From: Edaphobacter bradus
GTDB taxonomy: Bacteria > Acidobacteriota > Terriglobia > Terriglobales > Acidobacteriaceae
DNA length: 64,000 nucleotides
Direction of reading: 5' to 3'
NCBI RefSeq assembly: GCF_025685645.1
Contig: NZ_JAGSYF010000004.1
Location: forward strand, 434,001 to 498,000
Shown here: positions 52,730 through 62,426 of the stretch, in pieces
Position numbering within the stretch: position 1 is the first letter of the stretch
Layout: the number at the start of each line of letters is the position of its first letter
Notes under the pieces: generated by a model
What the model was told of the DNA's origin: nothing
Databases searched by the model: none
The model's input: only the letters and a program-made list of their open reading frames with translations
Made by a program: the position numbers and the translations under genes

Positions 52730-53077
52730 TCAAAGACGGACGGTTGTAAGGAAGCACGCTCCACCCCACAGCACGGCGAGCATAATGCAGGAGATTCCCA
52801 AAGACACCAGACGGCTCGATCGGTTTGCAAACGCGAAAATGGCGGTGAGCAATAAAACAATTGCGTTGCCGCTCATAATCGAGAATCTTGTTTTGCTATG
52901 ATCGGCGCCCACAAGATTTTCGTTGAGCAAAGGTAGAAACCACCATCCGTAACTTAGTGTTGCGATCCATATTGCAATAGTTATCTTGCCTGCCAGTTTG
53001 CGACGTTTATAGGCCAACACCGAACATCCCAAAAAGATACCTGGAAGCGCATAAATCAAGGCAATTAGCAATGACAT
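52730..53077 (-). CDS. Small hydrophobic hypothetical protein between ilvB and ilvN
   Basis: 115 residues, not recognised. Four predicted helices: ALIYALPGIFLGCSVLAY, IAIWIATLSYGWWFLPLL, AIVLLLTAIFAFA and LGISCIMLAVLWGGACFL. It is AT-richer than the adjacent genes and its start lies right after the ilvB stop. A membrane location is predicted; whether it has any part in amino acid synthesis is unclear. It may be an inserted gene. Confidence 0.55.
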   Translation of the reverse strand: MSLLIALIYALPGIFLGCSVLAYKRRKLAGKITIAIWIATLSYGWWFLPLLNENLVGADHSKTRFSIMSGNAIVLLLTAIFAFANRSSRLVSLGISCIMLAVLWGGACFLTTVRL

Positions 53078-54904
53078 CTACTCGTCCTCTGCGGTTTCGA
53101 TGAGTGGGTCGGGTCGGCGGACCATCTCGTGTAGGGCGGCGCCGGGGGCTATCATCGGATAGACGCCGTCTTCTTTTTCGACTGCGAAGTTGATAAGGAA
53201 GGCTGACGGCGCGGTGCGCGCTTTTGTGACTGTGGGGGTTACATCTTTGCGTTGGGTGATGTGTGCGCCGGGGATGCCGTGGGCGTCGGCAAGTTTGACG
53301 AAGTCGGGCGAGAGGATGGGCGAGCAGGCGTAGTTTTTGTCGTAGAAGGTCTCCTGCCACTGCCGGACCATGCCCAAAAATCCGTTGTTGATGACGGCGA
53401 TGTTGATGTGGAGGTTCTCCTGGACGATGGTGGAGAGCTCGGCGGCGGTCATCTGGAAGCCTCCGTCGCCGGCGATGACCCAGACGTCTTTCTCCGGGCA
53501 GGCTACCTTGGCGCCGATGGCGGCGGGGAGCGCGAAGCCCATGGTTCCGAGGCCTCCGCTGGTGACGAGGGTGCGGGGTGCGGTGTGGTGGAAGTACTGG
53601 GCCTCCCACATCTGGTGCTGGCCCACATCTGTGACGATGATGGTTTCTTTTTCGCGGCCGGCAGCTACGGCCTCGCGCCAGATGTCGTGGATGACGTGCG
53701 CGGCGTAGAGGTGGCCGTTGTCGGGGAGGTTGATGATGTCGCGGACGGCGGCGGTGCCTTTGGAGGTGTTGATGTGCTTGAGCCATGCGTCGACTTCGGT
53801 GCGGTCCCAGGCATTCTGCAAAGGTGAAGCAGTTCCCTCCGCTTCGCTGCGCTCCGGTCGGGATGACACTTCTGAGGAGGGGATGAGGGAGAGCAGGGTT
53901 TCGAGGACTTCTTTGAGGTCGCCGATGAGGGCTACGTCTACCTTGACGTTCTTGTTGATCTCGGAAGGGTCGATCTCGATGTGGATCTTCTTCGCGTGCG
54001 GGGCGTAGCTGGCGAGGTTGCCGGTGACACGGTCGTCGAAGCGCATGCCGAAGGCGAGGAGGAGGTCGGACTCCTGGATGGCGTTGTTGACCCAGGACTC
54101 GCCGTGCATTCCCATCATGCCGAGCGAAAGCGGGTGCGAGGCGGAGAAGCTGCCGAGGCCGAGCAGCGTGCTGGCGACGGGGATGTGGAGGCGCTCGGCG
54201 AACTCGATGACCTCTTTTTCGGCACCGGACTGGTTGATGCCGTGGCCGGCGAGGATGACGGGCTTCTTCGATTGCTTGATGAGCTCGATGGCCTCGCGGG
54301 CCGCGGAGCTTTCGGCTCGGAGCATGGGATGCGGGCGGTAGGGCCCAGGCTGGGCGTCGTCGAAGTTGAAGAGCGCGGTGCCCTGCTGTGCGTCCTTGGT
54401 GATGTCGACCAGCACGGGGCCGGGGCGGCCGGACTGGGCGATCTGGAAGGCCTGGCGGAGCATGGGCGCGATGTGGTCGGGGCGCGTGGCGACGAAGTTG
54501 TGTTTCGTAATCGGCAGGGTGATGCCGGTGATGTCGATCTCCTGGAAGGCGTCACTGCCGAGAACTTTGCTCGAGACCTGACCGGTGATGCAGACGATGG
54601 GAATGGAGTCCATCATGGCCGTGGCGATACCGGTGACGAGGTTGGTCGCGCCGGGGCCGGAGGTGGCGATGGCGACTCCAACCTTGCCCGAGGCGCGCGC
54701 GTAGCCGTCGGCCATGTGCGCGGCTCCCTGCTCGTGGCGCACGAGGACGTGGTGGATGGGGAACTTGCGCAGAGCGTCGTAGGCGGGGAGGATGGCTCCG
54801 CCGGGGTAGCCGAAGACCGTGGTGACACCTTCGCCTACTAGCGTGGCCCAGAGGATTTCGGCTCCGGTTAGGGTGGGGTGTGCGTTTTGATTGTTGTCGG
54901 TCAT
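53078..54904 (-). CDS. ilvB: Acetolactate synthase catalytic (large) subunit
   Basis: Thiamine-diphosphate enzyme that makes acetolactate and acetohydroxybutyrate. 608 residues: the N-terminal PYR domain (GVTTVFGYPGGAILPAYDAL, RHEQGAAHMADGYARASGKVG), a central FAD domain (EIDPSEINKNVKVD), and the C-terminal ThDP motif GDGGFQMT...AVINNGFLGMVRQW. A ~24-residue insert with the peptide SSRPERSEAEGTASPLQNA, near residues 342-365, corresponds to an intergenic repeat sequence read in frame (see the repeat entry). Confidence 0.95.
   Translation of the reverse strand: MTDNNQNAHPTLTGAEILWATLVGEGVTTVFGYPGGAILPAYDALRKFPIHHVLVRHEQGAAHMADGYARASGKVGVAIATSGPGATNLVTGIATAMMDSIPIVCITGQVSSKVLGSDAFQEIDITGITLPITKHNFVATRPDHIAPMLRQAFQIAQSGRPGPVLVDITKDAQQGTALFNFDDAQPGPYRPHPMLRAESSAAREAIELIKQSKKPVILAGHGINQSGAEKEVIEFAERLHIPVASTLLGLGSFSASHPLSLGMMGMHGESWVNNAIQESDLLLAFGMRFDDRVTGNLASYAPHAKKIHIEIDPSEINKNVKVDVALIGDLKEVLETLLSLIPSSEVSSRPERSEAEGTASPLQNAWDRTEVDAWLKHINTSKGTAAVRDIINLPDNGHLYAAHVIHDIWREAVAAGREKETIIVTDVGQHQMWEAQYFHHTAPRTLVTSGGLGTMGFALPAAIGAKVACPEKDVWVIAGDGGFQMTAAELSTIVQENLHINIAVINNGFLGMVRQWQETFYDKNYACSPILSPDFVKLADAHGIPGAHITQRKDVTPTVTKARTAPSAFLINFAVEKEDGVYPMIAPGAALHEMVRRPDPLIETAEDE
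53812..53880. repeat. Repeat-derived insert within ilvB
   Basis: TTCCCTCCGCTTCGCTGCGCTCCGGTCGGGATGACA (about 53832-53867) resembles the CCTCxGCTTCGCTCGGAATGACA core of the intergenic repeats (for example 46837-46858). It is in frame, at the linker between the central and C-terminal domains of IlvB, and encodes SSRPERSEAEGTASPLQ. Confidence 0.6.
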
Positions 54905-54955
54905 GATTGGCTCCTTCTGCCTCGGGTCCTCTCGGATTTCATGTTCAAAGCTGAT

Positions 54956-55546
54956 TTATTGCGCACTTGCGGTGGAGTTGTAGCGCCTTATCAGCCAAGG
55001 TCGGTACCGCTGTAGCATTCCCACGACAAACTCGATCTCCACAAGCGCTTCTTCTTCTAACCGGCCCTCCAACTTCCCCTGTCTCATAAGAAGGGAGAAG
55101 TGGTCCTCTAGAAATTCAACGGATTCCTTCCCAAGTCGTCTCACCAAGCCGTGCGCAAACGGGATCCGAGTCGATTTATAGAAAGTTCGCATCGATTCAG
55201 CATCGCTAGGTGTGATTACCGCAGGCTCCAATTGAGTCAACATCGACTCGAAGGTGTTGTTCCTGTCTCCTTCCAGTTCTCTTTCCACTTCCCCGAAACG
55301 CGACATGTCCCCGTCAAGACGAGTCTGCAGTGCAAGTGCCACTGAGAGATCGCGTACAAATAGCTCCAGCAACGACGAACTTACAGACACGGCCGCCAAC
55401 AGAAGGCCCATCGATAGACAGTCAGCTATTTCCGAGGTGTACAGTTTGTATCTTGTCGGATTTTGGCCAAGCTCTGATAGAGCGCTGATGAGAGAAGCAA
55501 TCTTCTTAATCTGTTCTTGTTCAAATGACTCTGTGTATGGGCGCAT
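54956..55546 (-). CDS. HEPN-like hypothetical protein
   Basis: 196 residues, helical, AT-richer than its neighbours. Residues 127-132 RIPFAH, within STRIPFAHGLVRR, fit the R-x4-6-H motif of HEPN RNases, and the all-helical character fits that fold; a partner nucleotidyltransferase (MNT) or Swt1-type arm is not seen next to it. It sits between ilvD and ilvB. It may be an inserted defence or regulatory gene; other helical families could also explain it. Confidence 0.45.
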   Translation of the reverse strand: MRPYTESFEQEQIKKIASLISALSELGQNPTRYKLYTSEIADCLSMGLLLAAVSVSSSLLELFVRDLSVALALQTRLDGDMSRFGEVERELEGDRNNTFESMLTQLEPAVITPSDAESMRTFYKSTRIPFAHGLVRRLGKESVEFLEDHFSLLMRQGKLEGRLEEEALVEIEFVVGMLQRYRPWLIRRYNSTASAQ

Positions 55547-55564
55547 AACATTCTTCCGGGTTCA

Positions 55565-57274
55565 TTAGGTTGTGACAGCGCCTTCGCTTGCGCTGCTTAC
55601 GCTGTTGGCGTACTTGGCGAAGACTCCGCGCTTGTAGCGGGGTTCGGGGGCCTTCCAGGACTTGAGGCGGGCGGCGATCTCTTCGGCTGGGACTTCGAGG
55701 CGCAGCTCGCGGTTGGGGATGTCGAAGGTGATCTTGTCGCCTTCGCGGACGGCGGCGATGGGGCCGCCTAGCTGAGCTTCGGGGGCTACGTGGCCGGCCA
55801 TGAGGCCGCGGGTGGCTCCGCTGAAGCGGCCGTCAGTGAGGAGCGCGACGGTTTCGCTGAGCTCGGGGATGCCCTTGATGGCGGCGGTGACGGCGAGCAT
55901 CTCGCGCATGCCGGGGCCTCCCTTGGGGCCTTCGTAGCGGATGACGAGGACGTCGGAGGGATTGATCTTTCCGGCCTCGACGGCGGCGAAGCAGGCGTCC
56001 TCGGAGTCGAAGACGCGCGCGGGGCCGGTGTGATTGATGCGCTCGTGGCCGGCGACCTTGATGACGCAGCCCTCGGGCGCGAGGTTGCCCTTGAGGATGA
56101 CGAGGCCTCCGGTGGGCTTGAGCGGCTTGTCCCAGTTGTGGATGACGGGCTGGTTGGGCGTCTCCTGCGCGAGCTTCGCTTCTTCGTGGAGGGTCTTGCC
56201 GGTGACCGTGATGGTGTCATGCAATGCGCCGCGCTCCATGAGGCGCTTGGCGAGGACGCGCGAGCCGCCAGCGTCCTGGTAGTCCTTGGCGACGTACTTG
56301 CCGCCGGGGGAGAGGTCGCAGATGAAGGGAGTGCGCTCGCTGATCTTGTCGAAGTCGTCCATGGAGAGCGGGATGTCGAGCTCGCTGGCGATTGCGATGA
56401 GGTGGAGGACGGCGTTGGTGGAGCCTCCGGAGGCGCAGACGGCGGCGATGGCGTTCTCGATGGACTGGCGGGTGAGGATTTTGGTGGGCCGGAGATCGTT
56501 CTTTGCCAGATGCATGACGAGCTTGCCGGCCTCGCGCGAGGCGTTGGCCTTCTCGGGCGACATGGCGGGGACTCCGGTGAGCTGGATGGGAGAGATGCCG
56601 AGGAACTCGGCGGCCATGGCCATCGTGTTGGCGGTGAACTGGCCTCCGCAGGCTCCGGGGCCGGGGCAAGCGGCGGCTTCTACGGCTTCTAGCTGGGCAT
56701 CATTTATCTTTCCAGCCGCGTGGGAGCCGATGGCTTCGAAGACGTTGAGGATGGTGATGTCTTTGGTGGTGCCGTCGGATTGGGGTAGGTGGCCGGGCGC
56801 GATGGAGCCTCCGTAGAGCATGAGGCCGGGGATGTCGAGGCGGGCGAGGGCCATGATGGCGGCGGGCATGTTCTTGTCGCATCCTGCGATGCAGATAAGG
56901 CCGTCGAAGCTGTTGCCGCGCGTGACGAGTTCGATGGAATCGGCGATGATCTCACGCGAGATGAGCGAGGCCTTCATGCCCTCGGTGCCCATGGTGATGC
57001 CGTCGGAGATGGTGACGGTGTTGAACTCCATGGGGGTTCCGCCGGCCTCGCGCACGCCCTGCTTAACGGCTTCGGCGACCTGGCGGAGATGGAAGTTGCA
57101 AGGGCCGATCTCGGTCCAGGTGTTGGCGATGCCGATGATGGGCTTGTGCAGGTCTTCTTTGGAGAAGCCGACTCCGCGCAGGTAGGAGCGGGCGGCCGCT
57201 CGGCTTGGGCCTTCGGTGAGGACTTTGGAGTGCTGCTTGGGATCGACGATGCTCAAGAGTGGTATTCCTTCCAT
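55565..57274 (-). CDS. ilvD: Dihydroxy-acid dehydratase
   Basis: Dehydrates dihydroxyisovalerate and dihydroxymethylvalerate to 2-keto acids. 569 residues; conserved Cys-containing segments [23 protein letters not shown] and [20 protein letters not shown] are the Fe-S binding sites, with [10 protein letters not shown] and SDGRFSG-type [10 protein letters not shown] further on. Its 5' end overlaps the end of the UDG-like gene by 22 bases. Confidence 0.95.
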   Translation of the reverse strand: MEGIPLLSIVDPKQHSKVLTEGPSRAAARSYLRGVGFSKEDLHKPIIGIANTWTEIGPCNFHLRQVAEAVKQGVREAGGTPMEFNTVTISDGITMGTEGMKASLISREIIADSIELVTRGNSFDGLICIAGCDKNMPAAIMALARLDIPGLMLYGGSIAPGHLPQSDGTTKDITILNVFEAIGSHAAGKINDAQLEAVEAAACPGPGACGGQFTANTMAMAAEFLGISPIQLTGVPAMSPEKANASREAGKLVMHLAKNDLRPTKILTRQSIENAIAAVCASGGSTNAVLHLIAIASELDIPLSMDDFDKISERTPFICDLSPGGKYVAKDYQDAGGSRVLAKRLMERGALHDTITVTGKTLHEEAKLAQETPNQPVIHNWDKPLKPTGGLVILKGNLAPEGCVIKVAGHERINHTGPARVFDSEDACFAAVEAGKINPSDVLVIRYEGPKGGPGMREMLAVTAAIKGIPELSETVALLTDGRFSGATRGLMAGHVAPEAQLGGPIAAVREGDKITFDIPNRELRLEVPAEEIAARLKSWKAPEPRYKRGVFAKYANSVSSASEGAVTT

Positions 57275-57759
57275 TTGTTGCCACTTGCGACAGGCAGATT
57301 GGGGATGATCTCGGTCATGGCTTTATGAAAGCGGGGCTGGTTTCCGAAACCGGGATACGGGGTGCAAAAGGTCTGACAAGATAGTCCCGCCTCATGCATT
57401 GCCTTCAGGACCATCGGCCTGATCGAGATGAGCAGGATGACAACTGCTTTGGGGTTATAGTCCCGTAGCCTTTTGGCAAACGACGAGACTGCCTTCCTGC
57501 AGAACGAGCGGCGATCCTTGTCTTCCAAGTGATTGACGGGTTCGAGCACGAGGTCGTCGAGATAGAAGCCGTTGCGTTTGAAGTTGTCGAGAAAGCGCGC
57601 TTCGCCTCGAAATGCTTTTCGTATCTCCCGAAAGAGCCCACTGTCCTGGTTGTAGAAAAACGTGCCGCCGTGCGGCGCCGACTCACCCACAAAAAGAGTG
57701 GTGATGCGGTCTGGCCGGTAGCTGGCTCGCGTTCCTTCAAAGTTGGTTATCGAATTCAT
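57253..57759 (-). CDS. Uracil-DNA glycosylase-superfamily-like protein
   Basis: 168 residues. The [25 protein letters not shown] segment resembles the active-site motif of the uracil-DNA glycosylase fold, though the rest is not clearly matched. Its start overlaps the leuD stop by 4 bases and its end overlaps ilvD, so it is embedded in the operon. The assignment is uncertain; it could be another small conserved protein. Confidence 0.45.
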   Translation of the reverse strand: MNSITNFEGTRASYRPDRITTLFVGESAPHGGTFFYNQDSGLFREIRKAFRGEARFLDNFKRNGFYLDDLVLEPVNHLEDKDRRSFCRKAVSSFAKRLRDYNPKAVVILLISIRPMVLKAMHEAGLSCQTFCTPYPGFGNQPRFHKAMTEIIPNLPVASGNKWKEYHS

Positions 57760-58391
57760 ACGACGGTGGCTTTTGGTGCGGACCAGAATTCTTTGTCGTG
57801 TTGGCTTTCGAATTTGTCGATGGCTTCGGCCTGGCGCAGGGTTAGGCCGATATCGTCGAGGCCATTCAGCAGGCAGTATTTGCGGAACGGGTCGATGTCG
57901 AAGTGGGCGTTGAAGCCTTGATCGTCGGTGACGGTTTGGGCTTCGAGGTTGATGGTGAGCTTGTGCTCTGGGTTCTTTGTGCAGCGGTCGAGCAGGGTTT
58001 TGACTTCGTCTTCGGTGAGGCGGACGATGATCATGCCGTTCTTGCCGGCGTTGGAGAAGAAGATGTCGGCGAAGGTGGGGGCGATGACGGCGCGGAAGCC
58101 GTACTGCTGTAGCGCCCAGGCGGCGTGCTCGCGCGAGCTGCCGCAGCCGAAGTTGCGCTCGGCGATGAGGACCTCGGCGCCCTTGTGCTCAGGTTTGTTG
58201 AGGACGAAGTCGGGGTTGGTGGCGGGGTGGCCGGCATCGTCGAAGTTATAGCGCCAGTCGTAGAAGAGGAACTCGCCGTAGCCCGTTCGCTCGATGCGTT
58301 TGAGGAACTGTTTGGGGATGATCTGGTCCGTGTCGATGTTGGGCAGCGGCAGCGGGGCGGCTTTGGAGGTGAGGATATTGATGGGTTCCAT
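57756..58391 (-). CDS. leuD: 3-isopropylmalate dehydratase small subunit
   Basis: 211 residues of the swivelling domain of isopropylmalate isomerase, partner of LeuC. Visible: PLPLPNIDTDQIIPKQFLKRI, FGCGSSREHAAWALQQYGFRAVIAPTFADIFFSNAGKNGMI and NGLDDIGLTLRQAEAIDKFE. Its stop overlaps the start of the downstream UDG-like gene by 4 bases. Separated from leuC by a GyrI-like gene. Confidence 0.95.
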   Translation of the reverse strand: MEPINILTSKAAPLPLPNIDTDQIIPKQFLKRIERTGYGEFLFYDWRYNFDDAGHPATNPDFVLNKPEHKGAEVLIAERNFGCGSSREHAAWALQQYGFRAVIAPTFADIFFSNAGKNGMIIVRLTEDEVKTLLDRCTKNPEHKLTINLEAQTVTDDQGFNAHFDIDPFRKYCLLNGLDDIGLTLRQAEAIDKFESQHDKEFWSAPKATVV

Positions 58392-58409
58392 TGAGGCTCC
58401 GGAGGCGAG

Positions 58410-58874
58410 TTAGTCGATGAGTGGACGATTGAGTTCAGTGCGCCAGGTGGACGGGTCCGGGCTGGAGTCGGGATTGATGAGATACCGCTCCCAGAGGTCG
58501 GTTGCGGTCTTGTGTCCGTTCGCGTCGAGCCACTCGTGGAACTCTCTCCACGCCGCGGGAAGGCCGCTGTAGTTTCCGTGGAAGATCGTTCTGGCCACGG
58601 TCATGGCCGGCCATGTGGACGGGACGACGCGACCGGCGGGAGCGATGGGCTGCGAGACGGGGAAGCAGATCTGGAAGTCGAAGGTGTCGGTAGGCCTTCT
58701 GAAATGGTGGGTGAACCATGGGCCGGTGGGAGCGATTCCCTGAGCAGAGATCGCGGCGAGGACCTCTTGCACTCCGGGACCCATGACGCTACGGATCTGG
58801 TCGCTCGGGACGGTGAGATGGAGCGCGGCGGTGTGCTGCTCGGTGGTTTGCGTGATATACGGCGTTTCGATCAT
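58410..58874 (-). CDS. GyrI-like/effector-binding domain protein
   Basis: 154 residues matching the GyrI-like (bacterial transcription activator effector-binding) fold: two SHS2-type halves with [43 protein letters not shown] and [29 protein letters not shown]. There is no DNA-binding domain. The domain binds small hydrophobic ligands in other proteins. It overlaps the leuC stop by 4 bases and precedes leuD, suggesting co-expression with leucine biosynthesis; a sensor or inhibitor role is speculative. Confidence 0.8.
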   Translation of the reverse strand: MIETPYITQTTEQHTAALHLTVPSDQIRSVMGPGVQEVLAAISAQGIAPTGPWFTHHFRRPTDTFDFQICFPVSQPIAPAGRVVPSTWPAMTVARTIFHGNYSGLPAAWREFHEWLDANGHKTATDLWERYLINPDSSPDPSTWRTELNRPLID

Positions 58875-60337
58875 GCTCTACCTTCCGGGGAAGATTTTTC
58901 TGAGCTATTGGAGTTCCATTGACGGATGTCGGTGAAGTGGCCGGTGATGGCAGCGGCTGCTGCCATCTCAGGGGAGACGAGGTGGGTGCGGCCTCCGCGG
59001 CCCTGGCGGCCTTCGAAGTTGCGGTTGCTGGTGGAGGCGCAGCGCTCGCCGGGGGAGAGGATGTCGGGGTTCATGCCGAGGCACATGCTGCAGCCGGGCT
59101 CGCGCCACTCGAAGCCCGCGGTCTTGAAGATGGCGTCGAGGCCCTCCTGCTCGGCCTGGCGCTTGACGGCCTGAGAGCCAGGGACGACCATCGCGCGCAC
59201 GGTGGTCGCGATGTGGTGGCCTTTGACGACCTTTGCGGCGGCGCGGAGGTCTTCGATGCGGGCGTTGGTGCAGGAGCCGAGGAAGACGGCGTCAACCTTG
59301 ATTTCCTGCATCGGCGTGCCGGGCTTGAGGCCCATGTATTCGAGGGCGCGGGCGAAGGACTTGCGGTCGGCTTCGGTCCGCGCGTCTTCGACGGAGGGAA
59401 CCTTGCCGTCGATTCCAGTGACCATGCCGGGCGAGGTTCCCCAGGTGACGCGCGGGGCAAGCGTGGCGGCGTCGATGTGCAGCTCACGGTCATAGGTCGC
59501 GCCGGGGTCGGTGGGCAGAGTGCGCCAGTGAGCTACGGCCTCGTCCCATGCTGTGCCAGTGGGCGAGAAGCGGCGGCCCTTGAGGTAGGCGAAGGTGGTC
59601 TCGTCGGGGGCGATCATGCCGGCCCGGGCTCCGGCCTCGATGCTCATGTTGCAGATGGTCATGCGGCCTTCCATAGAAAGCGCGCGGATGGCCGAGCCCG
59701 CGTACTCGATGACGTAGCCGGTGGCTCCGTCGGTGCCGATCTTGCCGATGATGTCGAGGATGATGTCCTTGGCGGTGACGCCGAAGGGAAGCTCGCCGTC
59801 GACCGTTATGCGGAAGGTCTTTGGCTTTGACTGCGGGAGGGTTTGCGTGGCCATGACGTGCTCGACCTCGCTGGTACCGATTCCGAAGGCGAGGGCTCCG
59901 AATGCGCCGTGCGTCGAGGTGTGCGAGTCGCCGCAGACGATGGTCATGCCGGGCTTGGTGGCTCCTAGCTCGGGGCCGATCATGTGGACGATGCCTTGGG
60001 AGGCGTCCTGTACATCGAAGAACTCGACGCCAAACTCAGCGCAGTTCTTACGCAATGCGTTGACCTGTGCGGCGGAGATCTGGTCGACGATGTGGAGCCG
60101 GTCGTAGGCGCTGGTGGTGGGGACGTTGTGGTCCACGGTGGCGATGGTGCGGTCAGGGCGGCGCAGCTTGCGGCCAGCCATGCGGAGACCGTCGAAGGCC
60201 TGTGGCGAGGTGACCTCGTGGATGAGGTGGAGGTCGATGTAGAGGATCGTCGGCTCGCCCTCGGGCTCGGCGACGAGGTGCTGCTGCCAGACTTTTTCGA
60301 AGAGTGTCTTGGGTGTTGATTGGGGTGCTGTGCTCAT
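58871..60337 (-). CDS. leuC: 3-isopropylmalate dehydratase large subunit
   Basis: 488 residues of the aconitase superfamily; interconverts 2- and 3-isopropylmalate with LeuD. The 4Fe-4S ligand Cys lie in [14 protein letters not shown] and [10 protein letters not shown], and the substrate motif in [28 protein letters not shown]. Typical length; the C-terminus has an extra ~20-residue tail. It overlaps the GyrI-like start by 4 bases. Confidence 0.96.
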   Translation of the reverse strand: MSTAPQSTPKTLFEKVWQQHLVAEPEGEPTILYIDLHLIHEVTSPQAFDGLRMAGRKLRRPDRTIATVDHNVPTTSAYDRLHIVDQISAAQVNALRKNCAEFGVEFFDVQDASQGIVHMIGPELGATKPGMTIVCGDSHTSTHGAFGALAFGIGTSEVEHVMATQTLPQSKPKTFRITVDGELPFGVTAKDIILDIIGKIGTDGATGYVIEYAGSAIRALSMEGRMTICNMSIEAGARAGMIAPDETTFAYLKGRRFSPTGTAWDEAVAHWRTLPTDPGATYDRELHIDAATLAPRVTWGTSPGMVTGIDGKVPSVEDARTEADRKSFARALEYMGLKPGTPMQEIKVDAVFLGSCTNARIEDLRAAAKVVKGHHIATTVRAMVVPGSQAVKRQAEQEGLDAIFKTAGFEWREPGCSMCLGMNPDILSPGERCASTSNRNFEGRQGRGGRTHLVSPEMAAAAAITGHFTDIRQWNSNSSEKSSPEGRA

Positions 60338-60339
60338 AC

Positions 60340-61008
60340 TTAGGTTCCTGTGCTGTTGCTTGTGCAGATTATTGAGGAGATTCCGAGCTTGTCTGTTGTG
60401 GCCAGGTGGGGCGTTCCGTCCGTATCAACGACCGCAGCGAGACGAATTTGTGGAGCGCAGCCGTCTGACCTCGTCCAGTCGGCAAGGGTACTTTGCAATT
60501 GAAGCGGGACATGCAGAGGATCAATGTTGCGATCTGGGAAGAGCCAGAGTGAGAATGGTGCGTCCTTTTCATCAGGTGTACGGCTCTGCTCATCCCAACG
60601 CATTGCAGCGAAGACGATGAGCGGCTTCGTTGCTCCAAGGTCCATCCAGAGAAGACCGCGCTGCGTGCACTGTGCGACCACGCAACCTGTAATCGTAAGG
60701 TATCGATTGGCTGTAGAGGTTACGTGGCCCTTCCCTGAGAGAAAAGCAGACGCAGCCTCGCTAAGCGGAAGGCCATTTCCCCAGAAGGTCTGCGGGGCCT
60801 TTAGCTCATTTTTCAGTAAGTCAGCGAAACGTGAGTCGGCGAGTAGTGCAGCCTTTTGTCCGTCGGGTGCAGGCTGTGTGTACTGCCAGAGCCAGGAGAA
60901 GTCTTCGGTCTGCGGTTTGTCGTGCTTGAGGTGAAGTTGCGCGCGCGCCGCAGTGGCTCCTATGACGAGGAGGAGGGTGATGGCGGCGAGCTGGAGCGAG
61001 CGGCGCAT
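60340..61008 (-). CDS. Secreted hypothetical protein
   Basis: 222 residues, not recognised. A signal peptide ([20 protein letters not shown]) is followed by a soluble domain with [23 protein letters not shown] and [14 protein letters not shown]. Two Cys pairs may form disulphides. ATG 61008 gives the signal peptide; the frame is open to 61146 but the extra part is His/Arg-rich. It sits between leuB and leuC. Confidence 0.6.
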   Translation of the reverse strand: MRRSLQLAAITLLLVIGATAARAQLHLKHDKPQTEDFSWLWQYTQPAPDGQKAALLADSRFADLLKNELKAPQTFWGNGLPLSEAASAFLSGKGHVTSTANRYLTITGCVVAQCTQRGLLWMDLGATKPLIVFAAMRWDEQSRTPDEKDAPFSLWLFPDRNIDPLHVPLQLQSTLADWTRSDGCAPQIRLAAVVDTDGTPHLATTDKLGISSIICTSNSTGT

Positions 61009-61031
61009 ATTCAAACCTAAGCAGAGACTCC

Positions 61032-61220
61032 TTACTTTTTCGATAAAGCTGAGTTCTTTGCAGCGAGGACCATCAGAATGTTGACCAGCGGGAACATGAT
61101 GAGTCCGGTAATGATGAGCGGGACTGTTGGCGAGCCGTGCAGCCATCGGTAGATGATCGCCCCTGCTACGGCGAGATTCATCAGGATCATTTTGGTTCGC
61201 GGGACCATCGGCTTACTCAT
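61032..61220 (-). CDS. Small membrane protein next to leuB
   Basis: 62 residues with two hydrophobic helices (LMNLAVAGAIIYRWL and VPLIITGLIMFPLVNILMVLAA). The start overlaps the leuB stop by 4 bases. Not recognised. Confidence 0.55.
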   Translation of the reverse strand: MSKPMVPRTKMILMNLAVAGAIIYRWLHGSPTVPLIITGLIMFPLVNILMVLAAKNSALSKK

Positions 61221-62320
61221 ACGGCGTGCAGGGCCTGGCGGCGGTCGATGGACTCCGTGAGAGCCTGGTGAACGCGCTTGCCCATCTCATGCGTCGAGAT
61301 GGTCTGGGTGTCGCTTCCGCGGGCGATGTCGGCGGTGCGGTAGCCGGCTTCGAGGACGGTGTGGACGGCCTGTTCGACGGCCCGGGCGTCCTGCTCGAGG
61401 TTGGCCGAGTGGCGCAGGACCATCGCAGCGGTGAGGATGGCTCCGAGCGGATTCGCCTTGCCTGTTCCGGCGATGTCGGGCGCGCTGCCATGGACGGGCT
61501 CGTACAGGTTGACCTGGCCGCCGATAGTGGCAGAGGGCAGCATGCCGAGTGAGCCGGTGATGACTCCGGCCTCGTCGGAGAGGATGTCGCCGAAGAGGTT
61601 CTCTGTAAGCACGACGTCGAAGTTGCGCGGGATGTTCATGATGTGCATCGCCATGGAGTCGACGAGCTGATGCTCGAGTGTGATCTCCGGGTAGTCCTTC
61701 GCAACTTCGGTGACAGTCGCGCGCCAGAGTTGCGAGACCTCGAGAACGTTTGCCTTGTCTACAGAGGTGACCTTCTTGCGGCGTTTGGCAGCGAGCTCGA
61801 AGGCGACGCGGGCTACGCGAACGACCTCGTCGCGTGTGTAGCGCATGGTGTTGATGGCCTCATTGGTCTCTTTGTTCCACGAGCGTGGAGCGCCGAAGTA
61901 GAGCCCGCCGAGGAGTTCGCGGACGAAGAGGATGTCTACGTCTTTGGTGACCTCGGGGCGAAGTGGCGAGCTCGATGAGAGTGCGCTGTACGCGACAGAT
62001 GGGCGTAGGTTGGCGTAACCGCCTAAGGCTTGGCGGAGCTGAAGCAGGCCCGCCTCGGGGCGCTTGTCGGGAGTGAGCGAGTTGAACTTGTTGTCGCCGA
62101 CGGCGCCGAGCAAGACGGCGTCCGAGTCGAGCGCGACATCGAGCGTAGCGGTGGGCAGAGGCGAGCCGGTCTCTGTGATGGCGATGCCGCCGATGCGGGC
62201 TTCAACGAAGGTGAAGTCGTGGCTGCCAAGCTCCGCTACGGCGCGGAGGATGTTGGTGGCTTCACGGGTGACTTCGGGGCCGATGCCGTCGCCGGCGAGG
62301 ACTGCAATCTTGAGACGCAT
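61217..62320 (-). CDS. leuB: 3-isopropylmalate dehydrogenase
   Basis: Oxidatively decarboxylates 3-isopropylmalate with NAD+. 367 residues: AVLAGDGIGPEVTREATNIL at the start, RPEAGLLQLRQALGGYANLRP, RELLGGLYFG, the metal-site region DVVLTENLFGDILSDEAGVITGSLG and the NAD-binding PVHGSAPDIAGTGKANP. Second gene of the leu run after leuA, ~107 bp apart. Confidence 0.96.
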   Translation of the reverse strand: MRLKIAVLAGDGIGPEVTREATNILRAVAELGSHDFTFVEARIGGIAITETGSPLPTATLDVALDSDAVLLGAVGDNKFNSLTPDKRPEAGLLQLRQALGGYANLRPSVAYSALSSSSPLRPEVTKDVDILFVRELLGGLYFGAPRSWNKETNEAINTMRYTRDEVVRVARVAFELAAKRRKKVTSVDKANVLEVSQLWRATVTEVAKDYPEITLEHQLVDSMAMHIMNIPRNFDVVLTENLFGDILSDEAGVITGSLGMLPSATIGGQVNLYEPVHGSAPDIAGTGKANPLGAILTAAMVLRHSANLEQDARAVEQAVHTVLEAGYRTADIARGSDTQTISTHEMGKRVHQALTESIDRRQALHAV

Positions 62321-62346
62321 GCTTGAGTTCCTTATGACGTTGTTCC

Positions 62347-62400
62347 GGGGCTAAGCCCCTTTTACGTTGGCGCGTGTTCAGCGGGCTGAAGCCCGCTGCT
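62347..62400. repeat. Small palindromic elements between leuA and leuB
   Basis: Two hairpins: GGGGCTAAGCCCC (62348-62360) followed by TTTTA, and AGCGGGCT-GA-AGCCCGCT (62381-62398). On the minus strand they lie between leuA and leuB and might attenuate or process the transcript; they also look like the GGGCTGAAGCCC family of intergenic repeats. Confidence 0.5.
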
Positions 62401-62426
62401 CCCTCCGAAAGACAAAACCTCGTGGC

